A DNA stretch of 64,000 nt from GCA-2697345 sp045565015 (lineage in GTDB: Bacteria; Pseudomonadota; Alphaproteobacteria; Rhodobacterales; Rhodobacteraceae), in the NCBI GenBank assembly GCA_045565015.1, contig JBJLGD010000033.1, forward strand, positions 56,641 to 120,640, given 5' to 3'. The notes under the pieces are model-generated. The model was not told the DNA's origin. It did not search any database and was given only the letters and a program-made list of their open reading frames with translations. Each line of letters opens with the position of its first letter. Within the stretch, counting starts at the first letter, position 1. Below, one piece after another: positions 7,452-16,258 of this stretch. Position numbers and translations under genes: made by a program.

Positions 7452-9386
7452 TTGACTGCTAAACCTTCATATAAATCATTTACTTTATTTAAAAGGCTTT
7501 GGAATGGGTATCTAAGAAATCATATAGGTTTGTTAGCCGTAGCAATGTTTTTTATGATCATAGAAGGTAGTACACTCGGTGGTTTGAGCTACATGCTTCA
7601 ACCAATGTTTGATCTAGTTATGGTAAGGGGTGAAGCAGGTGCAATTTGGTTTGTTGCAACAGCTATATTGATGCTATTTGTAATACGCGGCGTAACAGGC
7701 ATAATTCATAGGACATTACTTACTAAAGTCTCGTATGAAGCTTCAACTCAAATACAAGTAGACTTGCTTCAACACACTTTAAGTCTTGATAATAGTTTTC
7801 ATTCAAAAACATCTCCAGGAACTCTCATAGAACGCGTTCAGGGGGATGTAATATCTATTCAGCATCTCTGGAATACTATTTTAGTTAATGCAGGGAGAGA
7901 TACTATCGCACTTTTATCTTTAATTGGTGTAGCTATTTCTATTGACTGGATGTGGACCTTAGTAACAATTATGGGTGCTCCTATTTTACTGCTCCCCAGC
8001 CTAGCTGTTCAACGGTATGTTAGACGTAAAAGTGGTTATCTAAGAGAGATTGCTTCCAGTCGGACCCTTCGTCTAGACGAAATTTTTCATGGCATAATAC
8101 CGGTTAAATTAAATCGTATGGAGTCTTATCAGTTATCTCGTTTTTCTGACCTGTCGAAAGACTGGGTGAAGTCAACAATTAAGACAGTTGCAGGTCAAGC
8201 TTCGATACCCGCTTTAGTTGATCTTGCTGTAGGTTTTGGTTTTTTCTGTGTGCTTCTTTATGGTGGACCTCAAATTATATCAGGGGAAAAATCAGTCGGC
8301 CAATTTATGAGCTTTTTTACAGCTATGGCCTTAGCTTTTCAACCAATGAGACGTCTGGGCAATGTTGCAAGCAACTGGGAAATAATGGCGGCTAGCCTTA
8401 ATAGAATTTTTAATTTATTCGATACCAAACCTGAAATAGCAGACAAAGAAGAAAAAAAATTCAAAGTTCCAAAAACTTTTGATATCTATTTTGACGAAGT
8501 TTCTTTGAAATATGATTCTCTACCTGTATTAAATAGTCTAAGTTTTAGAGCTCCTCACGGTAAAACGACCGCTTTTGTTGGGGAATCAGGTGCTGGTAAA
8601 AGTACTGTTTTTAATGCCCTTACTCGATTAGTAGATCCAGAGGCGGGGAATATAAAAATTGGGGGAGTCAACACTCAGCACACTTCTCTTAAAAGTCTTC
8701 GTGGACTTTTTTCTGTCGTCTCGCAAGATGCTTTATTATTCGATGAAACATTAATTGAAAATATTTTGTTAGGAGACAAAAATGTCTCTAAGAATAGACT
8801 TAGCGAGGTACTAAACGATGCAAACGTCACAAAATTTCTTTCAACATTACCCAACGGCCTTAATACTCGTGTTGGACCGCGAGGCTCAAATTTATCTGGT
8901 GGCCAACGACAAAGAATAGCTATTGCACGAGCATTACTTCGCGACACACCTATTCTATTACTTGATGAAGCAACTAGTGCACTCGATGCCGAATCTGAAA
9001 AATTTGTACAAGAAGCGCTAGAAAAACTATCAAAAGGAAGAACTACATTGGTAATAGCACATAGACTTTCAACTATTCATGATGCTGATCAAATAATTGT
9101 TCTATCAAAGGGGAAAATTGCAGAAACTGGTACTCACGAAACTCTTATCAATCAAAAAGGCGTTTATTCAAATCTTTACAAATTACAATCTAAGCCAAAC
9201 AAGGATATTCAAGAGAATGAATCTCAATCTAATTTTGAAAGTGTCTTTAAAAATCAGTTATCGGGTAATTCAAGAAATATGATATCAATTGAAAACAAAA
9301 ATTCAGACCCATCAGAATACGAAAAAAGTTTGAATTTTGCACAGCGAGGACTAATCTTCATAGCTAAAAAACTAACATTTAAATAA
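7452..9386 (+). CDS. MsbA-like ABC exporter (fused membrane and ATPase domains)
   Basis: A 644-residue half-transporter: about six membrane helices in residues 20-310, then an ATPase domain with Walker A GESGAGKST (about 377), signature LSGGQRQRIAIARALL (about 480), Walker B PILLLDEATSALD (about 500) and the H-loop AHRLSTIHDAD. It resembles lipid A flippases of the MsbA type, and following glycosyltransferases support an envelope-lipid role, but the substrate is not proven. The last 45-50 residues form a polar low-complexity tail beyond the usual length. The start is a TTG; an ATG at 7439 opens a 7-codon frame that overlaps it, and one base fewer in the A-run before the TTG would join the two. 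Confidence 0.88.
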   Translation: MTAKPSYKSFTLFKRLWNGYLRNHIGLLAVAMFFMIIEGSTLGGLSYMLQPMFDLVMVRGEAGAIWFVATAILMLFVIRGVTGIIHRTLLTKVSYEASTQIQVDLLQHTLSLDNSFHSKTSPGTLIERVQGDVISIQHLWNTILVNAGRDTIALLSLIGVAISIDWMWTLVTIMGAPILLLPSLAVQRYVRRKSGYLREIASSRTLRLDEIFHGIIPVKLNRMESYQLSRFSDLSKDWVKSTIKTVAGQASIPALVDLAVGFGFFCVLLYGGPQIISGEKSVGQFMSFFTAMALAFQPMRRLGNVASNWEIMAASLNRIFNLFDTKPEIADKEEKKFKVPKTFDIYFDEVSLKYDSLPVLNSLSFRAPHGKTTAFVGESGAGKSTVFNALTRLVDPEAGNIKIGGVNTQHTSLKSLRGLFSVVSQDALLFDETLIENILLGDKNVSKNRLSEVLNDANVTKFLSTLPNGLNTRVGPRGSNLSGGQRQRIAIARALLRDTPILLLDEATSALDAESEKFVQEALEKLSKGRTTLVIAHRLSTIHDADQIIVLSKGKIAETGTHETLINQKGVYSNLYKLQSKPNKDIQENESQSNFESVFKNQLSGNSRNMISIENKNSDPSEYEKSLNFAQRGLIFIAKKLTFK

Positions 9387-9413
9387 AGCTATTGTTTTAA
9401 CCTGTCAAAGCTC

Positions 9414-9441
9414 ATGCTATTGATCAATAGGGCTGCATTTT
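9414..9441 (+). terminator. Possible terminator hairpin after ABC exporter
   Basis: A perfect 14-bp palindrome, CTATTGATCAATAG at 9417-9430, lies 30 bp after the exporter stop. It is flanked by ATGC and GCAT that could extend the stem with a bulge, followed by four T. It may end transcription of the exporter, or it may be a protein-binding site for the next gene, which starts 70 bp on. Confidence 0.3.
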
Positions 9442-9500
9442 AAATAAAAATTAGTATATAACATCATAATGGAAAATCTCACTAGCGTTGGAAATAAACA

Positions 9501-10235
9501 TTGGCACCAAGAAAAAAAACTAAACTGGAAAAGTTTTTCTCATTTAATCAACATCGTAGGCGTTTTGGCGCACCAAGCCCCGTAAATGAGACACAGGGTA
9601 TAACCAGCTTGAAGAGTACCATAATTCCAGGTCAAAAAAAGGTTTACACCCACGGTTCTTCCAAAAATCTAAAGGAACATTTAAAAAGTTTGCGAGATGA
9701 ATTCATCGGAGACCCTGAACTTTGTTATGTTGTTGCAAAGAAGATTGTTTTAATACGACGCGAGTCAAAAGTATCTGAAAATTTTCAAAGTTTAGAAAAG
9801 CTTTTAAAAAAAGAAAATGAGTTTTTATTCAAAAAACTGAATCTTAGGTGGTTAGTTTCAATTGCTGATACCATATCAGAGCACTCTGAATCGCGAGAAG
9901 AACGAGCTCTAGCTCTATGTGCAACTCTACTAGGGAATACTGTAAAAATATATGAAACAGAACGATTTTTAGAGAAAAATGAAACCTCAAAAGATAATCC
10001 TGAGCGTTTAAAGCTACTCCAATCTTCAAGAGTCCCATTAATTGATGGCATGTCAGGGTTTTGTATAGGTACTGATGATACTCTTAGAAATATGCTTTTT
10101 AGGATGAACACATTATGCGAAAACAGTTATGTAGGGAAACTTGTTCAAGAGGTATTTAGTAGAATACAGTCTGAGAATACCGGCTACAGCAGACTAAAAA
10201 ATAAACATACTCGGCCAAGGACTAGCTGGTGGTAA
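9501..10235 (+). CDS. Hypothetical protein, 244 aa, unrecognised
   Basis: I do not recognise this protein. It begins with a very basic stretch (MAPRKKTKLEKFF), is rich in Lys/Arg/Glu, has no signal peptide or membrane helix, and looks largely alpha-helical from about residue 55 to 215. It ends with a short basic tail and Trp-Trp. The only in-frame start is a TTG. The following glycosyltransferase begins one base after its stop, so they share an mRNA. Position between an MsbA-like exporter and sugar transferases suggests an envelope-linked or regulatory role, but that is guesswork. Confidence 0.7.
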   Translation: MAPRKKTKLEKFFSFNQHRRRFGAPSPVNETQGITSLKSTIIPGQKKVYTHGSSKNLKEHLKSLRDEFIGDPELCYVVAKKIVLIRRESKVSENFQSLEKLLKKENEFLFKKLNLRWLVSIADTISEHSESREERALALCATLLGNTVKIYETERFLEKNETSKDNPERLKLLQSSRVPLIDGMSGFCIGTDDTLRNMLFRMNTLCENSYVGKLVQEVFSRIQSENTGYSRLKNKHTRPRTSWW

Positions 10236-10236
10236 A

Positions 10237-11028
10237 ATGGATTTTAAATCGTACATCATCAATTTACCTGGGGAAAAGCTACGTCGAGATTTCATGAAAA
10301 ATCAGATGAAAGATCTCGATTTAAATCATATCTTTATTCCAGCGGTAACAGTTTCAGATATTAGTCAAAATGATTATCTTAAAGAGGGTATGGGTTGGGA
10401 GCGGCCTTTAAGAAAAACTGAATTAGCATGCTTTCTTAGCCATAAAAAAGCTTGGGAAGCCGCCGCACATTCAAATACTCATTCATTGATATTAGAGGAT
10501 GACGCACTACTATCATCCTCGTGCAAGGACATCATAAGAGACGTTACGAATTTTATTGATTTTGATTTTATATGTCTGGAAACTAGGTTTAGACGTAAAA
10601 AACTTATTGGACCCATTCAAAAATCCATAAAAGGGTCTTTTGCTCGTCTTTATCAAGATAGAGCAGGTGCTGCCGCATACATTTTGAGCCCAGAAGGCGC
10701 ACAGAAACTATGTGATCGATCAAATCATATTAAGCCTGGGTTAGCTGATGCATATATTTCTAGTGCGTATGAATTAAATGCTTACCAAATTATTCCGGCT
10801 CTGGCTATTCAGTTAGATCAATGTGAAATCCATAATTTAGTACCTCCAATTAAAACACAAACATCTATAAACGAGGCCAGGCCTAAAATTAATTTATCAA
10901 TTTTAACTAAATATAGTTTCATTTATAGAAGGGTCTTATCCCAAGTTCGTTTAGCATCAAGAATTTTATCTAAGAGGCTAAAAGCTTCTTTTAAAGAAAT
11001 ACCTATCGCTACTGGTTTTGGCAAATAA
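10237..11028 (+). CDS. Glycosyltransferase family 25 (LPS/LOS type)
   Basis: A 263-residue GT25 enzyme of the kind that adds sugars to lipooligosaccharide. The N-terminal motif YIINLPGEKLRRDFMKNQM, the helix LACFLSHKKAWE and the metal-binding LILEDDA (Glu-Asp-Asp, about residues 87-89) are diagnostic, and GAAAYILSPEGAQKL lies in the C-terminal half. The ATG is one base after the upstream stop. The exact donor and acceptor sugars cannot be read from the sequence. Confidence 0.88.
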   Translation: MDFKSYIINLPGEKLRRDFMKNQMKDLDLNHIFIPAVTVSDISQNDYLKEGMGWERPLRKTELACFLSHKKAWEAAAHSNTHSLILEDDALLSSSCKDIIRDVTNFIDFDFICLETRFRRKKLIGPIQKSIKGSFARLYQDRAGAAAYILSPEGAQKLCDRSNHIKPGLADAYISSAYELNAYQIIPALAIQLDQCEIHNLVPPIKTQTSINEARPKINLSILTKYSFIYRRVLSQVRLASRILSKRLKASFKEIPIATGFGK

Positions 11029-11060
11029 GTTTTTATTCAGTTCTTTGCTAACCTTATAAT

Positions 11061-12107
11061 TTAAGACCATAGGTTCTCGTATACCGAATTAATGAGTTTT
11101 GCTTCCCTAGCTATACTGTGACTAGCCTCAACAAAGCTTCTTCCATTAATTCCAAGCTGTAATCGATAGTTTTTATCTTCTATAAACTTTTGAACTTCTT
11201 TAACCGCTAACTTTACATTACTAATAGGTACTATTTTCCCACACCGACCTCCGTTCGAAAACTCTTCGAAGTAACCAGTTTTACTTGCAACAAACGGCAC
11301 ACCGGAAGCAAGACCCTCCAAAAGCGTCATCCCAAAACCTTCATATCGCGGTAAGGATACTAAAAGAGATAGCGATCTTACTAAGCTAGGTAATTTTTCT
11401 GGAGAAATTTCACCCGTAAATATAATTCTATCTTTTAGCCCAGCCTTTTTCACTTTACTCTTTAAAAATTCTAGAAAATATCTATCTTCTGTTGCAGCTT
11501 TCCCAATTATTAATGCTGTTAAATATTTTTTAGCTGGTAGTATTTTTATCATCGTATCAATAAATAAATCTGTACCTTTCTCTTTTCTGATGCGACCAAT
11601 AGTGGCTACACCCATAGCGCCGGGGAAACCCGTATCTTGCCAATACTTTTGATTATTGCTGCCAGGTTTAAAAATATTTGTATTTACACCATGTGGTATA
11701 ATCGCCCCAACATTTGGAACAAAACTTGCTGCACGGTCCGTGGTTGCAATTACTATATCCATTTTTGAAATTAGCCATCTTGGGAAAAGTGAATGTCGGC
11801 GTTGCGCCGCAGAAGTAAAAACTATTTTTATTGGAAGTCCCAAAATATCTCGAGCTATAATTGCAGCTCTCATCTCACTATTACGCCGTACATGCCATAT
11901 TGAGAAGGGTTTAGTACTAGGCTTCTTTTTTGCTAAAGAGTACGCCTTTAGATTACTTATGGGTTTTGGTCCTCCTGGAAGATTGTAACCTACAAGTTTT
12001 AATTTATATTTTTTCTCTTGCTCTAATAAAACATTAGCCGTTGTTGAAGAAACTCCAGTGAAGTTCTTATTGAAATTAGTTAGAAAAAGTTCAGTATTAT
12101 TATTCAT
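11061..12107 (-). CDS. Glycosyltransferase family 4 protein
   Basis: A 348-residue GT-B fold transferase. The N-terminal half is variable; the C-terminal half shows ATIGRIRKEKGTDLFID, FTGEISPEKLPSLVRS and the GT4 nucleotide-sugar site SLPRYEGFGMTLLEGLASGVP with its EGFGxxxxEG motif. It likely builds an LPS-core or capsule glycan in the cytoplasm. It converges on the GT25 gene across a 32-nt gap. No clear Shine-Dalgarno precedes the ATG at 12107. Confidence 0.87.
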   Translation of the reverse strand: MNNNTELFLTNFNKNFTGVSSTTANVLLEQEKKYKLKLVGYNLPGGPKPISNLKAYSLAKKKPSTKPFSIWHVRRNSEMRAAIIARDILGLPIKIVFTSAAQRRHSLFPRWLISKMDIVIATTDRAASFVPNVGAIIPHGVNTNIFKPGSNNQKYWQDTGFPGAMGVATIGRIRKEKGTDLFIDTMIKILPAKKYLTALIIGKAATEDRYFLEFLKSKVKKAGLKDRIIFTGEISPEKLPSLVRSLSLLVSLPRYEGFGMTLLEGLASGVPFVASKTGYFEEFSNGGRCGKIVPISNVKLAVKEVQKFIEDKNYRLQLGINGRSFVEASHSIAREAKLINSVYENLWS

Positions 12108-12192
12108 ATTTATACACTAATACTTTGTTTAATGGCTCGCAATTACACCAATACACTTTCAAAACACTAAATACAAAATATCAGCACTAAAC

Positions 12193-12753
12193 TTATCTGA
12201 CTTTTTTCATACTATAATTTTGAGTTAATTTAAATATAGATGAACTAATAACCCCAGTAAAAAAACTAGCCTCAGTGCATAGACCTATAGCACTTTTTAT
12301 ACCCCTTGTTGATGCTACCGACACATATACACTATTCCTGTTAATACTTTTATAACAAACAAAAGAACCATTTTTAAATTCCTTTGTGCTATTTACTAGT
12401 ACAAAGAACTCAGAAGCTGATAATTTTAGCATCTCCTCAGAAGCAAAATTTACACTTTCTAATTTATTTATAAACTCCCGACCAATCCTAATTCTGTAAT
12501 CCTGAAAATACTCTTTTTTGCCTCTATCCTGAGCTTGCAAGTGGTACTTATCATGTTTCCAAGCTGAAATGGCATCCTTACTATCCCATATTTGTAAAGA
12601 TAGCAGTGCTCTGCTATCGCTCAAACTGGAAAAACGGTCAATCCATTTCAAACCAGGATAGGTAGCCAGTATTGGGTTGAGTTTATCTACCTCTTTCAAA
12701 TAGTGTTTAAGATAACCCTCTTTTGGTTTTACATTAAAGAGGAGACCATACAT
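12193..12753 (-). CDS. ABM-domain (antibiotic biosynthesis monooxygenase-like) protein
   Basis: A 186-residue protein. Residues 1-95 form an ABM-type dimeric alpha-beta fold: LLFNVKPKEGYLKHYLKEVD, PGLKWIDRFSSL, LLSLQIWDSKDAISAWKHDKYH and YFQDYRIRIGRE. ABM proteins act as small oxygenases or stress-related proteins, and many have no known substrate. The remaining 90 residues match nothing I know. Its ATG overlaps the leuB stop by one base (TAATG), so it is translationally coupled to leuB, though no leucine-pathway role is known. Confidence 0.8.
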   Translation of the reverse strand: MYGLLFNVKPKEGYLKHYLKEVDKLNPILATYPGLKWIDRFSSLSDSRALLSLQIWDSKDAISAWKHDKYHLQAQDRGKKEYFQDYRIRIGREFINKLESVNFASEEMLKLSASEFFVLVNSTKEFKNGSFVCYKSINRNSVYVSVASTRGIKSAIGLCTEASFFTGVISSSIFKLTQNYSMKKVR

Positions 12754-13862
12754 TATATACTATTATCCAAAGCCTCAAGAATAGCATCTCCCATATTGGT
12801 TGTTGTCACAGGTTTCATATCCTGGGCCTGCATTAAATCAGAGGTTCTAATTCCTTTTGCCAATACAGAGTCTATTGCTTTCTCTAGACGTTGTGCTTCT
12901 TCCAATTGTTCAAAAGAATATCTTAATGCCATTGCAAAACTTAGAATACATGCAATAGGATTTGCTTTTCCTTGACCTGTGATATCTGGTGCTGACCCAT
13001 GCACTGGCTCGTACATTGCTTTTGGTCTGCCATTGCTACCAGCCAAACCTAATGAAGCTGATGGTAACATACCTAGTGAACCTGTTAACATTGCAGCTAC
13101 ATCACTTAACATATCACCAAATAGATTGTCTGTTACAATAACATCAAACTGTTTTGGTGCTCTAACTAATTGCATTCCACCTGCATCTGCATACATATGG
13201 GTCAGCTCAACGTCTGGGTACTCATTATCATGCACCCATTGTACTTCTTCACGCCAAAGGATACCTGATTCCATAACGTTAGCTTTTTCCATCGAGCAGA
13301 CCCTATTATCTCTTTTGCGGGCAAGCTCAAACGCAGACCGTGCAACACGCCTAATTTCGTTAGTTGTGTATCTTTGTGTATTTATCCCAACTCGACCACC
13401 TTCATTGTCGTCATGTATACCTCTGGGTTCACCAAAATAAATACCACTAGTAAGTTCTCGAACAATCATAATATCTAAACCAGAAACTAATTCTTTTTTT
13501 AGAGAGGAGAAATTGGCAAGAGCATCAAAACATTGAGCAGGTCTTAGGTTTGAAAATAGGTCTAACTCTTTTCTCAATCTCAGAAGCCCTCTTTCAGGTT
13601 TTAAATTGAAATCTAAGTTATCATATTGAGGTCCCCCAACTGCCCCCAGTAAAACTGCATCAGCTTTCAAAGCCTTTCCAACAGTCTCTTCAGTAATTGG
13701 GACACCAAATTTATCGTAGGCTGCCCCGCCTACAAGGTCTGTGGTTATATCAAATGATAGGTTTCTGTTATCTTTAAACCATTCAATAACTCTAATGACT
13801 TGGTCCATTACCTCTGGACCGATCCCATCACCTGGTAATATTAGTATTGATGATTCAACCAT
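12753..13862 (-). CDS. leuB: 3-isopropylmalate dehydrogenase
   Basis: A 369-residue NAD-dependent oxidative decarboxylase, the third enzyme specific to leucine synthesis. It shows LPGDGIGPEVMDQV at the N-terminus, LLGAVGGPQYDNL, RELTSGIYFGEPR, the substrate/metal helix region with DAGGMQLVRAP and DNLFGDMLSD, and YEPVHGSAPDITGQGKANP near the C-terminus. It follows leuC and leuD on the same strand and is followed without a gap by the ABM-domain gene. Confidence 0.97.
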   Translation of the reverse strand: MVESSILILPGDGIGPEVMDQVIRVIEWFKDNRNLSFDITTDLVGGAAYDKFGVPITEETVGKALKADAVLLGAVGGPQYDNLDFNLKPERGLLRLRKELDLFSNLRPAQCFDALANFSSLKKELVSGLDIMIVRELTSGIYFGEPRGIHDDNEGGRVGINTQRYTTNEIRRVARSAFELARKRDNRVCSMEKANVMESGILWREEVQWVHDNEYPDVELTHMYADAGGMQLVRAPKQFDVIVTDNLFGDMLSDVAAMLTGSLGMLPSASLGLAGSNGRPKAMYEPVHGSAPDITGQGKANPIACILSFAMALRYSFEQLEEAQRLEKAIDSVLAKGIRTSDLMQAQDMKPVTTTNMGDAILEALDNSI

Positions 13863-13930
13863 AAATGTTCCCCACTTTTAACTTTCATAAAATATTTTAA
13901 CTCTAAATCTTTTTTGAACTTCTTACAGCT

Positions 13931-14536
13931 CTAAACCCACGGCCTAGCAAGAGAAGCCCGTTCCTCAAATTTTTCTATTGAGGTCACTTTTTCTAATGTT
14001 AAATCAATATCGTCTAATCCATTTTTAAGACAATGTTTTCGGAATGGGTCTATTTTGAAATTAAATACTTCCCCTTCGGATGATGTTACTGTTTGGCTTT
14101 CTAAATCAACACTTATCCTGGCGTTCGACCCTTTTTTTGCATCTTCCATAAGAGCTTCAACTTCCTCAGGGGGAAGAACTATTGGCAGGATACCGTTCTT
14201 AAAACAATTGTTATAAAATATATCAGCAAAGCTCGGTGCGATTACACATTTTATACCAAAATCACTTATAGCCCACGGCGCGTGCTCTCGTGAAGACCCG
14301 CAACCAAAATTTTCTCCTGCTACAATTAACTCAGCACCTCGATAGGCTTTTTGATTTAGAATAAAGTCCGGGTTTTCAGTCCCATCATCTAAATACCTCA
14401 TTTCGCTAAAAAGATTCACACCTAGGCCAGTTCTCTTAATAGTCTTTAAAAATTGTTTAGGAATAATCATATCCGTATCAATGTTAATTAATGGGATTGG
14501 AGCAGCAACTCCAGTTAACGAATTAAATTTCTCCAT
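13931..14536 (-). CDS. leuD: 3-isopropylmalate dehydratase, small subunit
   Basis: A 201-residue swivel-domain subunit that, with LeuC, isomerises 2-isopropylmalate to 3-isopropylmalate. It has IPLINIDTDMIIPKQFLKTI at the N-terminus, the substrate-binding loop GENFGCGSSREHAPWA and the FYNNCFKNGILPIVLP segment. Length is standard. It lies 41 nt downstream of leuC and 68 nt upstream of leuB in one operon. Confidence 0.97.
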   Translation of the reverse strand: MEKFNSLTGVAAPIPLINIDTDMIIPKQFLKTIKRTGLGVNLFSEMRYLDDGTENPDFILNQKAYRGAELIVAGENFGCGSSREHAPWAISDFGIKCVIAPSFADIFYNNCFKNGILPIVLPPEEVEALMEDAKKGSNARISVDLESQTVTSSEGEVFNFKIDPFRKHCLKNGLDDIDLTLEKVTSIEKFEERASLARPWV

Positions 14537-14577
14537 AATTCAGACCTCCAAAAACTCTCACTTTTAATTTCAGAATT

Positions 14578-15981
14578 TCATTTTAATTTACGGACATCAG
14601 TTAAACGCCCTGTCAATGACGCTGCAGCTGCCATGGCCGGTGACATAAGATGCGTCCGACCTCCTCGACCCTGTCTTCCCTCAAAATTCCTATTCGACGT
14701 CGCTGCACATCTCTCTTCCGGACTTAATTGATCTGGATTCATTGCTAAGCACATTGAACAGCCTGCCAATCTCCATTCGAAACCTGCCTCCTTAAAGATG
14801 TCTGCTAAACCCTCTTCTTCAGCTTGGGCTCGAACTAAGCCAGATCCAGGAACAATCATACACCTAAGCCCATCTTTGACCTTTTTACCTTTCAACACTT
14901 CAGCTGCTGCCCTAAGATCTTCTATTCGACCATTAGTGCAGGAACCTATAAAAACCGTATCTATTTCAACTTCGGACAACGGCGTTCCAGGCACCAAACC
15001 CATATAATCTAGAGATCGTTTAACAGCTTCAATTTTACCACCATCAAAGTCTTCTGGCTGTGGAACATTTGCACTTATTGGAAGAACATCCTCCGGCGAA
15101 GTGCCCCATGTAACTACAGGAGCAATATCCTCTCCATTAATCACAAGAACTTTATCAAAGATAGCATCAGTATCAGAAAATAATGTTCTCCAATATAGTT
15201 CAGCAGAATCCCAAGCTGAACCTTTTGGAGCATTTGGCCTTCCCTTGCAATATTCAAAGGTCTTTTCATCTGGCGCTATTAACCCAGCCCGAGCACCGCC
15301 TTCGATAGCCATGTTGCATACTGTCATTCGTCCTTCCATAGAGAGCGACCTTATGGCTTCACCACAGTATTCTATCACATACCCCGTACCTCCAGCTGTT
15401 CCTGTTTCTCCAATAACGGATAACGTAATATCTTTGGCTGTAACTCCAGGACTTAGTTTGCCGGTTACTTCCACCTTCATATTCTTTGACTTTTTTTGAA
15501 TAAGTGTCTGAGTTGCTAACACATGCTCTACTTCTGAGGTGCCAATTCCATGAGCTAACGCTCCAAAAGCTCCATGAGTTGCCGTGTGGCTGTCACCACA
15601 TACTACGGTCATTCCAGGAAGGGTCCAACCTTGTTCAGGACCCACTATATGCACAATACCCTGCCTAACATCATCAACCGGGTAATAATGAATACCAAAG
15701 TCTGCGGCATTCTTGTCGAGAGTTTCTACCTGTATTCTACTTTCTTCGTTATCAATACCCTTTTCTCTATCAAGAGTGGTTGGTACATTGTGATCAGGAA
15801 CAGCTATTGTTTTTCCAGGCGCATGGACATCACGGCCAGTAATTCTTAACCCCTCGAATGCCTGAGGGCTTGTGACTTCGTGGACTAGGTGCCTATCAAT
15901 ATATAAAAGGCAAGTCCCATCATCTGCCTCATGTGCAACATGGTCATCCCAAATTTTATCATATAGTGTTCTTGACGACAT
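14578..15981 (-). CDS. leuC: 3-isopropylmalate dehydratase, large subunit
   Basis: The 467-residue aconitase-like large subunit carrying a [4Fe-4S] cluster. The cluster cysteines are visible in FIGSCTNGR (first) and AGCSMCLAMNPDQ (second and third); VCGDSHTATHGAFGAL and ATSNRNFEGRQG are further aconitase-family signatures. I place the start at the ATG of MSSRTLYDK because GAGGT lies a few bases upstream; an in-frame TTG 24 nt earlier is possible but lacks a ribosome site. It is the first gene of the leuCDB unit. Confidence 0.97.
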   Translation of the reverse strand: MSSRTLYDKIWDDHVAHEADDGTCLLYIDRHLVHEVTSPQAFEGLRITGRDVHAPGKTIAVPDHNVPTTLDREKGIDNEESRIQVETLDKNAADFGIHYYPVDDVRQGIVHIVGPEQGWTLPGMTVVCGDSHTATHGAFGALAHGIGTSEVEHVLATQTLIQKKSKNMKVEVTGKLSPGVTAKDITLSVIGETGTAGGTGYVIEYCGEAIRSLSMEGRMTVCNMAIEGGARAGLIAPDEKTFEYCKGRPNAPKGSAWDSAELYWRTLFSDTDAIFDKVLVINGEDIAPVVTWGTSPEDVLPISANVPQPEDFDGGKIEAVKRSLDYMGLVPGTPLSEVEIDTVFIGSCTNGRIEDLRAAAEVLKGKKVKDGLRCMIVPGSGLVRAQAEEEGLADIFKEAGFEWRLAGCSMCLAMNPDQLSPEERCAATSNRNFEGRQGRGGRTHLMSPAMAAAASLTGRLTDVRKLK

Positions 15982-16065
15982 TGTGACCTCTAAAAAATTT
16001 ATCAATACTCAATTAAAGTAAACCTAAAGAAATAACCAGTCCTCATCTGAAAACTACTTCAGGTA

Positions 16066-16155
16066 CTATACTATTAGACCAAAGTATATCCACAGAAAAG
16101 CACAATATTGAATAGCCAAAAGACAGGCAAATAAGACTTTACTGTCTTTCCACAT
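16066..16155 (-). other. Possible leuC leader ORF with 8-bp inverted repeat
   Basis: The 277-nt divergent gap between leuC and the amidase gene holds a 29-codon frame on the leuC strand (MWKDSKVLFACLLAIQYCAF...), hydrophobic and with five Leu codons. An inverted repeat, AAAGACAG at 16119-16126 and CTGTCTTT at 16142-16149, spans its first third. The arrangement recalls amino-acid leader peptides, but there is no run of Leu codons, no obvious Shine-Dalgarno and no clear terminator with a T-run, so this is only a candidate. Confidence 0.2.
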
Positions 16156-16258
16156 AAAGATTTTTTAAATAAATTTTAATTTATTACATTAGTTAATTCA
16201 CATTAAGTTTAAACCGTTATAAAGATTTTACTTGGTGACGCTTTATAAAGGAAATAAA

